Source: Fischerella muscicola PCC 7414
GTDB lineage: Bacteria; Cyanobacteriota; Cyanobacteriia; Cyanobacteriales; Nostocaceae
Direction of reading: 5' to 3'
DNA: 36,785 nucleotides
Assembly (NCBI RefSeq): GCF_000317205.1
Contig: NZ_AJLK01000026.1
Location: forward strand, 1-36,785
The notes beneath the pieces are model-generated. The model was not told the DNA's origin. It ran no database searches and was given only the letters and a program-made list of their open reading frames with translations. Position numbers and translations under genes: made by a program. This document shows, one piece after another, positions 16,581 through 24,262 of the stretch (position 1 is the first letter of the stretch; the number at the start of each line of letters is the position of its first letter).

Positions 16581-17276
16581 ATGAATAATCAGTTTCAAAA
16601 CACTATTGGTTTAGTTATTTACCCAGATATGTTTCAGCTAGATATTACTGGTTCACATCAAGTTTTTTCTTTAATGCCCAATACTTCGGTTTTACTGTTG
16701 TGGAAGTCACTCGAACCTGTAGTCAGCAATGGTGGGTTAACAATTTTACCCAACACTACCTTTGATCATTGTCCACAACTTGATGTGTTGTGTGTACCAG
16801 GAGGATCTTTTGGTACAGTGCAAATGATGGAAGATAGGGAAATGTTGACTTTTTTGCAGAAACATGGCGAGACGGCCAAGTATGTAACTGCTGTTTGTAC
16901 AGGTTCGCTCATCCTCGCAGCAGCTGGATTGCTGCGGGGATATAGGGCTGCTTCGCACTGGGCATTTCGAGAGCAACTCGAACTGATGGAAGCGCAAGTC
17001 AGTACAGAAAGGGTGGTTGTGGATCGTAACCGAATTACAGGCGGAGGCGTGACAGCAGGGATTGATTTTGCTTTAACCATTGCAGGAATGCTTTGTGGTG
17101 AAGATACTGCCAAGTTGATGGAATTGATGTTGGAGTACAACCCCTCACCTCCGTTTGGAGTCGGTTCACCAGAAAAAGCAGGTGCGGAACTGGTACAAGC
17201 TGTCAAAAATGTGGGAGCATCGTTAATAGCTGCATCATATGACGCTAGCAAAAAAGCGGCTTCTAGAATCAATTAA
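16581..17276 (+). CDS. DJ-1/PfpI family protein, isonitrile-hydratase-like
   Basis: The 231-residue protein has the class I glutamine-amidotransferase-like fold of DJ-1/PfpI. It shows VIYPDMFQLDITG near the N-terminus, with the conserved Asp21, and the nucleophile elbow AVCTGSLILAAAGLLRG, with Cys106. The string RAASHWAFREQLE and the residues after the elbow resemble the isonitrile hydratase InhA of Pseudomonas, which hydrates isonitriles to N-formamides. The family also holds glyoxalases, chaperones and uncharacterised hydrolases, so the substrate is not certain. The usual Pro after LD(V/I)TG is replaced by Ser (LDITGSHQVF). It is divergent from the luxR regulator. Confidence 0.8.
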   Translation: MNNQFQNTIGLVIYPDMFQLDITGSHQVFSLMPNTSVLLLWKSLEPVVSNGGLTILPNTTFDHCPQLDVLCVPGGSFGTVQMMEDREMLTFLQKHGETAKYVTAVCTGSLILAAAGLLRGYRAASHWAFREQLELMEAQVSTERVVVDRNRITGGGVTAGIDFALTIAGMLCGEDTAKLMELMLEYNPSPPFGVGSPEKAGAELVQAVKNVGASLIAASYDASKKAASRIN

Positions 17277-17325
17277 TTTCCTGATTTAACAATCCCCAAC
17301 TTTAACCAGTAAATCATTTATCACT

Positions 17326-17363
17326 CATCACTGATAACTGGTAACTGATCACTGTTAACTGAT
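17326..17363. repeat. Heptanucleotide-type repeat (AACTGATC/AACTGGT units)
   Basis: Degenerate tandem units of about seven bases (CACTGAT, AACTGGT, AACTGAT, CACTGTT, AACTGAT) run up to the stop codon of the glycosyltransferase. A related array in the opposite sense lies at 28286-28317. Such arrays are common in heterocystous cyanobacteria. Confidence 0.7.
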
Positions 17364-18635
17364 TTACACTTCTTGCTTAGACACAACAGTTGACCTAATT
17401 GCTGGACTATCAGAAATCATTGTATAAAACAAAGATTCGTAGTTATTTAAAGCTTGGTCAAAGGAATATTGCTCAACAGCAAATTGGCGACTGTTATAGC
17501 CAAGCGCCTTAACTTTTTCAGGGTGTTGGTACAAATCTAAAATTGCTTTAGCTAAGGCATCAGAATCTTCTGGAGGAACGACAACACCACCACCGCTTTG
17601 TTTAATTGCTCTTGCAGCAGTACCATTATCAGGTACAGATGCAACTAATGCTCTACCACTGGCAAGTAAAACTTGAATTTTAGATGGCATGTTGAAGGAT
17701 ATTACATTTTTCTTTTGTACTACCAAACCAACATCAGCCGCTGCTAACATCTCTGGTAATTTTTCGCGCGGTTGAAAAGGTAGTAACAAAACGTTATCTG
17801 CACCGCAATTTTGGCATTCTTGTTGCAATCTTTGTAGACCTTGGGCTTCTCCTACAATCACAAAGGTAATATCTGGAATATGTCGCAATTTTGAAGCAGC
17901 TTTTACTACTGTTTCCAAGCCTTGAGTGAGGGCAATGTTACCAGAATATAAAACTACAAATTTATCATTGAGTTTATGATATGTGCGGAAAGAGTTATTT
18001 TCTTTTGGTAAAGGACGAATAAAATTAACGTCAACCCAGTTGGGTATTTGTACAATTTTATTAGCTTTTACATTTTTATTGAGCAAGTTTTCTACAAACC
18101 CATCAGCAATAACGCTAATTTTAGTAGCAGTGCGGTAGGCAAATTTTTCTAATTCTGTAAAGGCTTTAACAAGTAGTTGATTTTTAATTAAACCAACATG
18201 AATAGCTGCTTCTGGCAATATATCTTGAAGGTTTAATACTACAGGGCAATTTTGTAACCATCCTAAGAGGGTAGTTGGTACGCATACGGGCAAAGATGGT
18301 GAAGTGGCAAGAATTACATCTGGACGCCAACCCATTAAAGCTGGTACAAAACTTGTGACAACAAAGCTTGCATCTAGTAACACCCGGTCGAGTAGGTTCG
18401 GTTGAGGACGAATCCAGACATAACTGCGTTGAATTTGAACACCATTTTTATACTCAGTTAGATACAACTTTTTTTTATACGCATCGTAAATCCGGCGTTC
18501 GGGGTAGTTTGGCATAGCAGTTACTACACGCACTTGATGTCCTCGTTTAACGAGCCCTTCTGCTAATTCAGTCATCAGGGGGGCTATGCCTATGGGTTCT
18601 GGATAGTAGTTGTAAGAGTAAATTAAAATCCGCAT
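17364..18635 (-). CDS. GT4 family glycosyltransferase, WcaI/WbuB-like
   Basis: The 423-residue protein has the two Rossmann lobes of a GT-B enzyme. The N-terminal lobe starts MRILIYSYNYYPEPIG and has the family-typical RGHQVRVVTAMPNYP. The C-terminal nucleotide-sugar lobe shows VVLYSGNIALTQGLETVV, then LPEMLAAADVGLVVQ and the acceptor/donor loop NMPSKIQVLLASGRALVA. WcaI-like enzymes add a sugar to a lipid-linked exopolysaccharide intermediate on the cytoplasmic face. Downstream of a polyprenyl-phosphate sugar transferase on the same strand, it probably takes part in the same polysaccharide assembly, though about 900 bp and a candidate small RNA separate the two genes. The donor sugar is unknown. 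Confidence 0.88.
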   Translation of the reverse strand: MRILIYSYNYYPEPIGIAPLMTELAEGLVKRGHQVRVVTAMPNYPERRIYDAYKKKLYLTEYKNGVQIQRSYVWIRPQPNLLDRVLLDASFVVTSFVPALMGWRPDVILATSPSLPVCVPTTLLGWLQNCPVVLNLQDILPEAAIHVGLIKNQLLVKAFTELEKFAYRTATKISVIADGFVENLLNKNVKANKIVQIPNWVDVNFIRPLPKENNSFRTYHKLNDKFVVLYSGNIALTQGLETVVKAASKLRHIPDITFVIVGEAQGLQRLQQECQNCGADNVLLLPFQPREKLPEMLAAADVGLVVQKKNVISFNMPSKIQVLLASGRALVASVPDNGTAARAIKQSGGGVVVPPEDSDALAKAILDLYQHPEKVKALGYNSRQFAVEQYSFDQALNNYESLFYTMISDSPAIRSTVVSKQEV

Positions 18636-19030
18636 ATCAAATTAATCAAAACAACCCCGGTTATCGTTTAATGAGAGTGAATTTCTCCCGAAAATCATTT
18701 CAGGTAGAGATTGTGCTTCTTTCTGAATTTTCTCCTTGGATTGTTTTAATGTCAGTGCTTTGCAAATAAATTTTGAGTAAATTTTAATACTATGGCTTGA
18801 TGTGTACTAATATATTTTTTTACTTATACAAAGTAAAAAATAAAATAAACTTTTCCGTATTATTGCTGAAATAAAACTCTAATAATCTAGTAAAAAGTTA
18901 AAGAAATTAAACTCATCCTCCGACTAAAGCCTAAGGAATTTTGCGGTAATTGACCCATTACCGATTATTTATTGCCTCTAATCCCTAAAGGAAATTGCGA
19001 CTTCCCCATTACCAAATTTGGCAAGCACAC
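18636..19030. other. AT-rich intergenic region with no gene seen
   Basis: This lies upstream of the glycosyltransferase start. It contains a GGTAAT-TGACCC-ATTACC hairpin near 18946-18963 and further ATTACC units of a dispersed repeat. No coding frame or RNA gene was recognised apart from the neighbouring small RNA candidate. Confidence 0.4.
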
Positions 19031-19176
19031 AAAAAGCAGGTGATGTCACCTCACCTGCCGTGTTTTCCTCATGTAGAAGCACTTCATGGTTACTTTAGAG
19101 TACTCTTAGTAGGGCTGTTCCTTTCACCTGAGCTATAGGGTGGACTTCCTACAGACCTTCTGTAACATGTTTGAGA
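19031..19176 (-). ncRNA. Candidate structured small RNA with intrinsic terminator, about 146 nt
   Basis: On the minus strand a TATACT box (19188-19183) would start a transcript near 19176. The transcript ends in a perfect terminator stem, GCAGGTGA / TCACCTGC (19058-19036), followed by five T residues (19035-19031). Inside, CATGTTAC (19169-19162) can close on GTAACCATG (19093-19085), and a self-complementary AGAGTACTCT lies near 19100. Only very short frames (11-13 codons) exist inside. No clear -35 was found. I could not match it to 6S, SRP, RNase P, tmRNA or Yfr1. It could instead be the leader of the downstream glycosyltransferase, but the terminator argues for a free RNA or an attenuator. 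Confidence 0.45.
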
Positions 19177-19290
19177 GCGTCTAGTATACGTAAATGATGA
19201 TGAATAGTTTGTGGAACTAAAGAAAAATAGGAAAAATATTGAACTTATAGCGATTATGATTTGGATGAAAAATAGGTTAGTTCAAGTTTC

Positions 19291-19306
19291 AAGGGCTAAA
19301 GCCCTT
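19291..19306. repeat. Perfect palindrome AAGGGCT-AA-AGCCCTT
   Basis: A 7-bp perfect inverted repeat with a two-base centre is followed by TACTACGAGC. This GGGCTAAAGCCC motif is a common short dispersed palindrome in cyanobacterial intergenic DNA. No specific role can be seen. Confidence 0.6.
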
Positions 19307-19438
19307 ACTACGAGCTTTTATCTAACGTGAGTCTTTCTACTTATAAATTTTAAAAATATAAAAAAGTGCGTTACGTGCAGACAATAATAAAAATAATAAA
19401 AAGTGCAAGGAGTGAGTCGTTTACATTTTTAGTTCTAT

Positions 19439-19506
19439 AGAGGTGGGGCAATCAAAACCTTACTTTGTCACCTGATATTTTTGGGTAACAATGCCCCTAA
19501 ACCTCT
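19439..19506 (-). terminator. Hairpin downstream of the STAS-sugar transferase gene
   Basis: AGAGGT-GGGGCA (19439-19450) pairs with TGCCCC-taa-ACCTCT (19492-19506), giving a 12-bp stem with a three-base bulge and a long loop. It lies 26 nt beyond the stop of the gene at 19532. No T-tract follows, so termination is likely but not proven. Confidence 0.5.
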
Positions 19507-19531
19507 GGAAGGATAGCTTTGTAGAATAAAG

Positions 19532-20566
19532 CTAGACAGCACCACTGTTTTTGTGAAACAAGATAGCTACTGTTTTCAAAATTAGCTTTAAATCGTATAG
19601 CAAGCTCCAGTTTTTTTGGTATTGCAAATCCAGACGAATTACATCCTCGAATTTACGTACAGTAGATCGTCCATTGACTTGCCATTCTCCAGTCATACCC
19701 GGTTTTACATCTAAACGTTGCCATTCTGGTACTTCGTAGCGTTCGACTTCATCGGGTGTGGGTGGTCTTGTACCGACTAAACTCATTTCTCCTTTTAAAA
19801 CATTCCAAAACTGTGGTAGTTCGTCTAAACTTGTACGCCGCAGAAAGCGTCCGATTTTTGTAATTCTGGGATCATTGTCAATTTTGAAAAATGCCCCTTG
19901 TACTTGGTTATGTTTTGCCAATTCGGCTTTTCTAGCTTCAGCATCAACATACATGGAGCGGAATTTCCAAATCCGAAAGCGTTTACCCATCCAACCACAG
20001 CGAACTTGACTGAAGAAAATTGGACCGGGATCGTCTATTGCGATCGCAACAGCAATAGGAATAAACAAAACTGCTACAATAACTAAACCTACTAATGCCC
20101 CAACAATATCTATTAACCGTTTCATCCAAGAACGAACAGAAGGATGTGTAGTTGGTAGCTGTTCTTCGAGTTGGTTCTTAGAAGGTACTGGCAGCGAGTC
20201 ACTTGACTCAATGAAAAAAACCTTTTCCAGCCCTGTAAGATTAAGTACAGCCATGACTTGGGGAGTCACATTCCGCAGTATAAATTCTATTCCTCTATCT
20301 TGAGCAATTTTAAAATTACTTACCAAAGCGCCTAAACCACTACTATCCATGAAAGTAGTTTGCTGAAAGTCAATGATGATTTTCTGAGGGATTGGGTTTG
20401 CTTGGGTGATATTTTGGCAAGTTTGCTTAAAGGCTACCGCCTCTAGCACGCTTAATCGCTCTGATACTTGTACTATCGCCGTGTCATGTAAGAACATCAC
20501 TGGAAAATCTACCTCTTGGGGTTGGCTAATCATGAAACCCTGCACTTTCATTGCCATGTCAGTCAA
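19532..20566 (-). CDS. STAS (anti-sigma antagonist) domain fused to polyprenyl-phosphate sugar transferase
   Basis: Residues 20-130 are a STAS domain with the phospho-serine motif FMDSSGLGALV (Ser75 corresponds to SpoIIAA Ser58). After a short linker and one hydrophobic segment (about 152-178), residues 145-344 are a WcaJ/PssE-type bacterial sugar transferase. The usual landmarks are present: KRLIDIVGALVGL, DDPGPIFFSQ, GKRFRIWKFRSM, LRRTSLDELPQFWNVLKGEMSLVGTRP and KPGMTGEWQVNGRS. Such enzymes transfer a sugar-1-phosphate to undecaprenyl phosphate and start exopolysaccharide repeat units. The STAS domain suggests control by partner-switching phosphorylation. A nearly perfect dyad lies upstream (20617-20644). 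Two in-frame ATGs (M4, M6) make the exact start uncertain by a few codons. Confidence 0.92.
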   Translation of the reverse strand: MTDMAMKVQGFMISQPQEVDFPVMFLHDTAIVQVSERLSVLEAVAFKQTCQNITQANPIPQKIIIDFQQTTFMDSSGLGALVSNFKIAQDRGIEFILRNVTPQVMAVLNLTGLEKVFFIESSDSLPVPSKNQLEEQLPTTHPSVRSWMKRLIDIVGALVGLVIVAVLFIPIAVAIAIDDPGPIFFSQVRCGWMGKRFRIWKFRSMYVDAEARKAELAKHNQVQGAFFKIDNDPRITKIGRFLRRTSLDELPQFWNVLKGEMSLVGTRPPTPDEVERYEVPEWQRLDVKPGMTGEWQVNGRSTVRKFEDVIRLDLQYQKNWSLLYDLKLILKTVAILFHKNSGAV

Positions 20567-20616
20567 TGTAATATGCCAAACATTAGTTGGTTTTAGTGAA
20601 TCACTTAAGCTGAGAT

Positions 20617-20644
20617 GCGATTAGTTCAAATCATAACTAATCGC
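20617..20644. promoter_or_regulatory. Perfect 10-bp inverted repeat between divergent genes
   Basis: GCGATTAGTT (20617-20626) and AACTAATCGC (20635-20644) are exact complements separated by eight bases. The dyad lies about 50-78 nt upstream of the STAS-sugar transferase start and about 220 nt upstream of queE. Its position and symmetry suit an operator for a dimeric regulator. Confidence 0.5.
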
Positions 20645-20864
20645 CAGTAGTCCGCTACCCAGATTATGAACGGATTGAAACTAGAGAAAAGATCAAAGGA
20701 TAGTAACCCCTTTACTTTTGCTCCATGCGTGAAAGTTTCTTTTCCGGACAGCTAGTTACTGGAGTTGAAATTGGAGACTGCCAGTAAGGTTCACAATAGA
20801 ACAAGAAGTTCAGAAACATCCTTGCTTTTGTGCGGAAAGGGCACATACGCCTTTTTATCATCAA

Positions 20865-21662
20865 ATGACTACTAAAATTGGTATTACACCCATAGCACGC
20901 CTGGTAGAGGTCTTTTCCGCTATTCAAGGGGAAGGACTGAATGTCGGGACACGTCAGATTTTTATTCGCTTTGCTTTTTGTGATTTGCGCTGTCATTTCT
21001 GTGATAGCGCTCATACTTGGAATGCACCCACTACCTGTAGGATAGAGCGATCGCCAGGAAAACGCGATTTTGAAATTCACTCAAATCCTGTTCCTTTACC
21101 TATATTACTCGAATGGATCGAGCGGCAAAATATACCTTCTTTACACGATAGCATTAGCTTGACTGGTGGCGAACCTCTTCTTCATGCTGCATTTCTGGTG
21201 GAATTTTTACCACAATTACGTAATATTACTGCTTTACCTATATATTTAGAGACAAGCGGTCATCGTCCAGAACAGTTGGCAATGATTTTGCCCTATTTAG
21301 ACTCTGTGGGTATGGATTTGAAACTACCTAGCACTAGTGGCGAAAATCGTTGGCAAGAACACGCTAAATTTCTCCAACTCTGTTACGAATCACAAGTAGA
21401 AGTTTTTGTCAAAATCATCATTTCTGAACAAACAGATCCTGCTGAGTTGGAACGTTCTGCTTCATTAGTCGCACAGGTAAGCCCATCAATTCCAGTGTTT
21501 TTACAACCTGTCACACCTTTACCCGCTTCTGAACAATTGACCGAAAATCCAGTGCTTGCCCCTTCTCCAGATCAGGTATTGATGTGGCAAGCTTTGATGA
21601 AGCGTTTTGTGAAGCAAGTGCGGGTTATACCTCAGACGCATAAGATGCTAAATCAGCTTTAG
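20865..21662 (+). CDS. queE: 7-carboxy-7-deazaguanine synthase QueE (radical SAM)
   Basis: The 265-residue enzyme carries the radical SAM cluster motif CX3CX2C (Cys39, Cys43, Cys46 in CDLRCHFC), preceded by SAIQGEGLNVGTRQIFIRF, which is diagnostic for QueE. The SAM-binding GGEP motif lies at residues 101-104 and the substrate-side VGMDLKLPS follows later. QueE converts 6-carboxytetrahydropterin to 7-carboxy-7-deazaguanine, a step toward preQ0 and queuosine in tRNA. No other queuosine gene is in the window. No preQ1 riboswitch was found upstream. ATG 20865 lacks a strong Shine-Dalgarno, but the N-terminus matches the family. Confidence 0.94.
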   Translation: MTTKIGITPIARLVEVFSAIQGEGLNVGTRQIFIRFAFCDLRCHFCDSAHTWNAPTTCRIERSPGKRDFEIHSNPVPLPILLEWIERQNIPSLHDSISLTGGEPLLHAAFLVEFLPQLRNITALPIYLETSGHRPEQLAMILPYLDSVGMDLKLPSTSGENRWQEHAKFLQLCYESQVEVFVKIIISEQTDPAELERSASLVAQVSPSIPVFLQPVTPLPASEQLTENPVLAPSPDQVLMWQALMKRFVKQVRVIPQTHKMLNQL

Positions 21663-21851
21663 AATTTAGTAGATAGTGGTTCGTTACTAACCACTATCTA
21701 CTAACTATTAGCGTTATTTTATAAAGACAAAAGCAAGAATAAGTAAAGATTGTAAAATTTTGATGTAAAAAAGTGTACTTAGTTTGACAGTTAACCTAGT
21801 CTTAATACGGAAGTCTAATGCTGAAAAACAGTAATATTTTGAATCTTAGCA

Positions 21852-23378
21852 ATGGTTCGATTCAGACATTGGCTTTTCATAGTTGCCTGTTCACTTGCGG
21901 TAAGTGTTACAGGATATGCAACATCTGCTTATGGTATCTCATTCAGCGATACCTTAACTATTCCGGGTAGAAGTACTGATTTATACCCCTTTGCTGGTAA
22001 CAGTGCCAATCAAAACCGCCTGGGATTTTTCTCAGATTTGTACTACGATCGCGTCAATAATATTTACTACGCTTTGAGCGATCGCGGCCCTGGCGGCGGT
22101 GTCATCCCCTACGAGACACGCGTACAAAAATTTACCGTTGATGTTAACCCAATCACAGGGAAAATCAGAAAATTTAAAATCCTACAGACAATTGTCTTCA
22201 AAAAAGATGGTCAAACCTTCAATGGTTTAAACCCAGAATTACTCAACGGCGATAAAGCTGTTCTTGGGCAGAGTTTTGATCCAGAGGGTTTTGCTGTTGC
22301 TCCCAATGGCAATTTTTACGTTTCCGATGAATACGGGCCTTCTGTATATGAATTTACTCCCAATGGTTCCTTTGTACGAGCATTTGTGATTCCAGATAAT
22401 ATAATTCCTAAAGCTGGAAGCTCTCTCAACTACGTCGATGGCCGTCCAACCATTACGAGTGGACGTCAAGATAATCGTGGTTTTGAGGGATTAACTATCA
22501 GTCCAAATGGCAAAAAGTTATTTGCCATGCTGCAAGCCCCATTAGTGAATGAAGGCGTAGATAATAACGGCAGGAACGACGGACGCTACAGTCGTAATTT
22601 ACGCTTGGTAGAATTTGATATAGCTACTGGCGAAAGTACGGCTCAGTACATTTATCAACTAGAAAGCTTAACAGATATCAACGATCGCATCCCTGGTACT
22701 GACGATGATTTTGGACAAAATGCCCAAGGTCGGAATATCGGCATCAGTGCCATTACCGCTCTTAATGATAAAGAATTCTTGGTATTGGAAAGAGACAATC
22801 GCGGGTTTGGAGTAGACGTGCTGAATGATTTGGTCGATGATCCCACTGATATCCCCAATCCTGTTGCTAGCAAGCGCATTTACAAGATTAGCTTGGTCGG
22901 TGCAACTGACGTTAGTGGCATTAATCTAACAGGTACTAACACACTGCCAGAGGGTGTAAACCCAGTTAGTAAAACTCTCTTTTTCGACATCGCACAAGCT
23001 TTGAATCCTGAGAATTCCGGAGATTGGACAAAGATCCCAGAAAAGATGGAGGGACTAACAATTGGCCCCAAACTCAGAAATGGTTCCTATGCACTGCTAG
23101 TTGGTACTGATAATGACTATAGCGTCACACAGAATGATGATGACGTACAATTTGACGTTTGCAGCAATCAGGACGGTACTAGCGTCAGTAAAGTACCTAT
23201 TGACAGTTATTGTCCAAGAGGTCAAAGGTTAGTTCCCGGCTTCCTCTACTCATTTAGGGTAAATGCTGCTGAACTAGGTAATTTCGAGAAAGCTGAGACT
23301 ACACCAACATCAACTCCAACTGCTGGGTTAGTAGCGTTGGGGTTAGCTGGTTTCTGGTTGAAGCGGCAAACTGATTAA
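21852..23378 (+). CDS. Secreted esterase-like/phytase-like beta-propeller protein with variant PEP-CTERM tail
   Basis: The 508-residue protein has a clear signal peptide (residues 1 to about 29, LFIVACSLAVSVTGYATSAYG). The main body (about 40-450) matches the esterase-like activity of phytase family: GFFSDLYYDRVNNIYYALSD, DPEGFAVAPNGNFYVSDEYG, GFEGLTISPNGKKLFAMLQ and LLVGTDNDYS. The C-terminus (about 485-508) is Thr/Pro-rich, then hydrophobic (AGLVALGLAGFWL), then basic (KRQ), like the PEP-CTERM sorting tail of cyanobacterial extracellular proteins, but without the Pro-Glu-Pro itself. A role in extracellular phosphoester hydrolysis is plausible; activity in this family is poorly tested. It is a monocistronic gene between queE and a repeat array. 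Confidence 0.85.
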   Translation: MVRFRHWLFIVACSLAVSVTGYATSAYGISFSDTLTIPGRSTDLYPFAGNSANQNRLGFFSDLYYDRVNNIYYALSDRGPGGGVIPYETRVQKFTVDVNPITGKIRKFKILQTIVFKKDGQTFNGLNPELLNGDKAVLGQSFDPEGFAVAPNGNFYVSDEYGPSVYEFTPNGSFVRAFVIPDNIIPKAGSSLNYVDGRPTITSGRQDNRGFEGLTISPNGKKLFAMLQAPLVNEGVDNNGRNDGRYSRNLRLVEFDIATGESTAQYIYQLESLTDINDRIPGTDDDFGQNAQGRNIGISAITALNDKEFLVLERDNRGFGVDVLNDLVDDPTDIPNPVASKRIYKISLVGATDVSGINLTGTNTLPEGVNPVSKTLFFDIAQALNPENSGDWTKIPEKMEGLTIGPKLRNGSYALLVGTDNDYSVTQNDDDVQFDVCSNQDGTSVSKVPIDSYCPRGQRLVPGFLYSFRVNAAELGNFEKAETTPTSTPTAGLVALGLAGFWLKRQTD

Positions 23379-23433
23379 CTCGTTAAGGTGAATAGGCAGA
23401 TAGGAAGATAGGGGAAGATAGAATATTCTCATA

Positions 23434-23538
23434 CCTTCTGCCTTCTGCCTTCTGCCTTCTGCCTTTTGCCTTCTGCCTTTTGCCTTCTGCCTTCTGCCTT
23501 CTGCCTTCTGCCTTCTGCCTTCTGCCTTCTGCCTTCTG
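23434..23538. repeat. Heptanucleotide tandem array, 15 copies of CCTTCTG
   Basis: Fifteen consecutive 7-bp units cover 105 bp. Units 5 and 7 carry the same single change (CCTTTTG); all others are identical. The array ends exactly at the stop codon (CTA, 23539-23541) of the minus-strand DUF3318 gene. An apparent minus-strand frame of RRQKAEG repeats through it is an artefact of a 7-bp unit cycling through three frames. Confidence 0.95.
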
Positions 23539-24195
23539 CTAATATATCCCTTCATCCACAGTAGTCTTAGATTTTGCTTTGACTTTATTGGCACTGCGTT
23601 TGAGGGCGGAGAGTCGTGCTTCGTATTTAGAACGTTGGCGCTTGCTAGGAGTCATGTCAATTAAGGTTTTTAAAGCGCTACCTAAACTTTTATAAGCGTT
23701 GGGAAGACTATAACCAAAACGAGTTGCTAAAGCGATCGCTTTTTCATCAGCTTCAATAAATTCTTTAAGTTGCTTTTCCCCATTGTTTTTTTGATAAAGC
23801 CGCCAACCAGAAACTCCGCACAGCGCCAAAGCTAATATCAGCAATAAAGCATCCTGTACCCACAATTCGCCAACAGCGCCACCTAAACCAATTGCTAAGG
23901 CTGCCATTTCCCAACCATCTTTGGGAATGGTGTCATTTTGGATGCGGGCCACTTCGTGCCAGAACAGTAAATTGCGCTGATCCATTGCCAGCGTATCCCA
24001 TTTTACCAAGTCAATTTGAATTTCTACTTGGTCTTTGCCAATTTCTTCGCAACGGATCAGGGGTGGATTTACCTCTGTTGTACCTTCAACAGTTACCCAA
24101 CTTTGTAATTCTGGTGGTAGCAAACCCTTCAGACGCCGGAGTTCACTCATTTCTGCTTTAGCAGAGGAGGTTGCATAAGAAGTCATAATATCCAA
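23539..24195 (-). CDS. DUF3318 domain-containing membrane protein
   Basis: The 218-residue protein matches the cyanobacterial DUF3318 family as I remember it: an N-terminal soluble part ([20 protein letters not shown], then [32 protein letters not shown]), two hydrophobic segments (about 97-128, [14 protein letters not shown] and [16 protein letters not shown]), and a basic helical tail ([20 protein letters not shown]). The HEVAR string resembles a metalloprotease HExxH but lacks the second His, so catalysis is not claimed. The function is unknown. An internal ATG (24186) is an equally good start. The stop codon abuts the CCTTCTG array. Confidence 0.78.
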   Translation of the reverse strand: MDIMTSYATSSAKAEMSELRRLKGLLPPELQSWVTVEGTTEVNPPLIRCEEIGKDQVEIQIDLVKWDTLAMDQRNLLFWHEVARIQNDTIPKDGWEMAALAIGLGGAVGELWVQDALLLILALALCGVSGWRLYQKNNGEKQLKEFIEADEKAIALATRFGYSLPNAYKSLGSALKTLIDMTPSKRQRSKYEARLSALKRSANKVKAKSKTTVDEGIY

Positions 24196-24262
24196 CCCTA
24201 GAAAACTTTCAGTATATTGAGCGTATCACTTTGGAGTATAGCTATTTCATTACTAATTCGCC

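Noticed and set aside
19031-19176. SRP (4.5S) RNA
   Set aside because: A CAGG...GAAAGGAACAGCC string recalls the SRP tetraloop arm, but a base pair and the conserved AGCAG of the 3' side are missing.
20645-20864. preQ1 riboswitch upstream of queE
   Set aside because: I looked for the compact hairpin plus A-rich tail of preQ1-I and found no match; the gene has a short unstructured leader.
23434-23538. CRISPR array
   Set aside because: The repeat unit is 7 bp in direct tandem without spacers, and no cas genes are present.
23343-23594. Minus-strand frame of RRQKAEG repeats
   Set aside because: Produced by the 7-bp tandem array read in all frames; no start signal, and it overlaps two real genes.
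23539-24195. DUF3318 protein as a zinc metalloprotease (HEVAR)
   Set aside because: The second histidine of HExxH is missing, so there is no zinc site.
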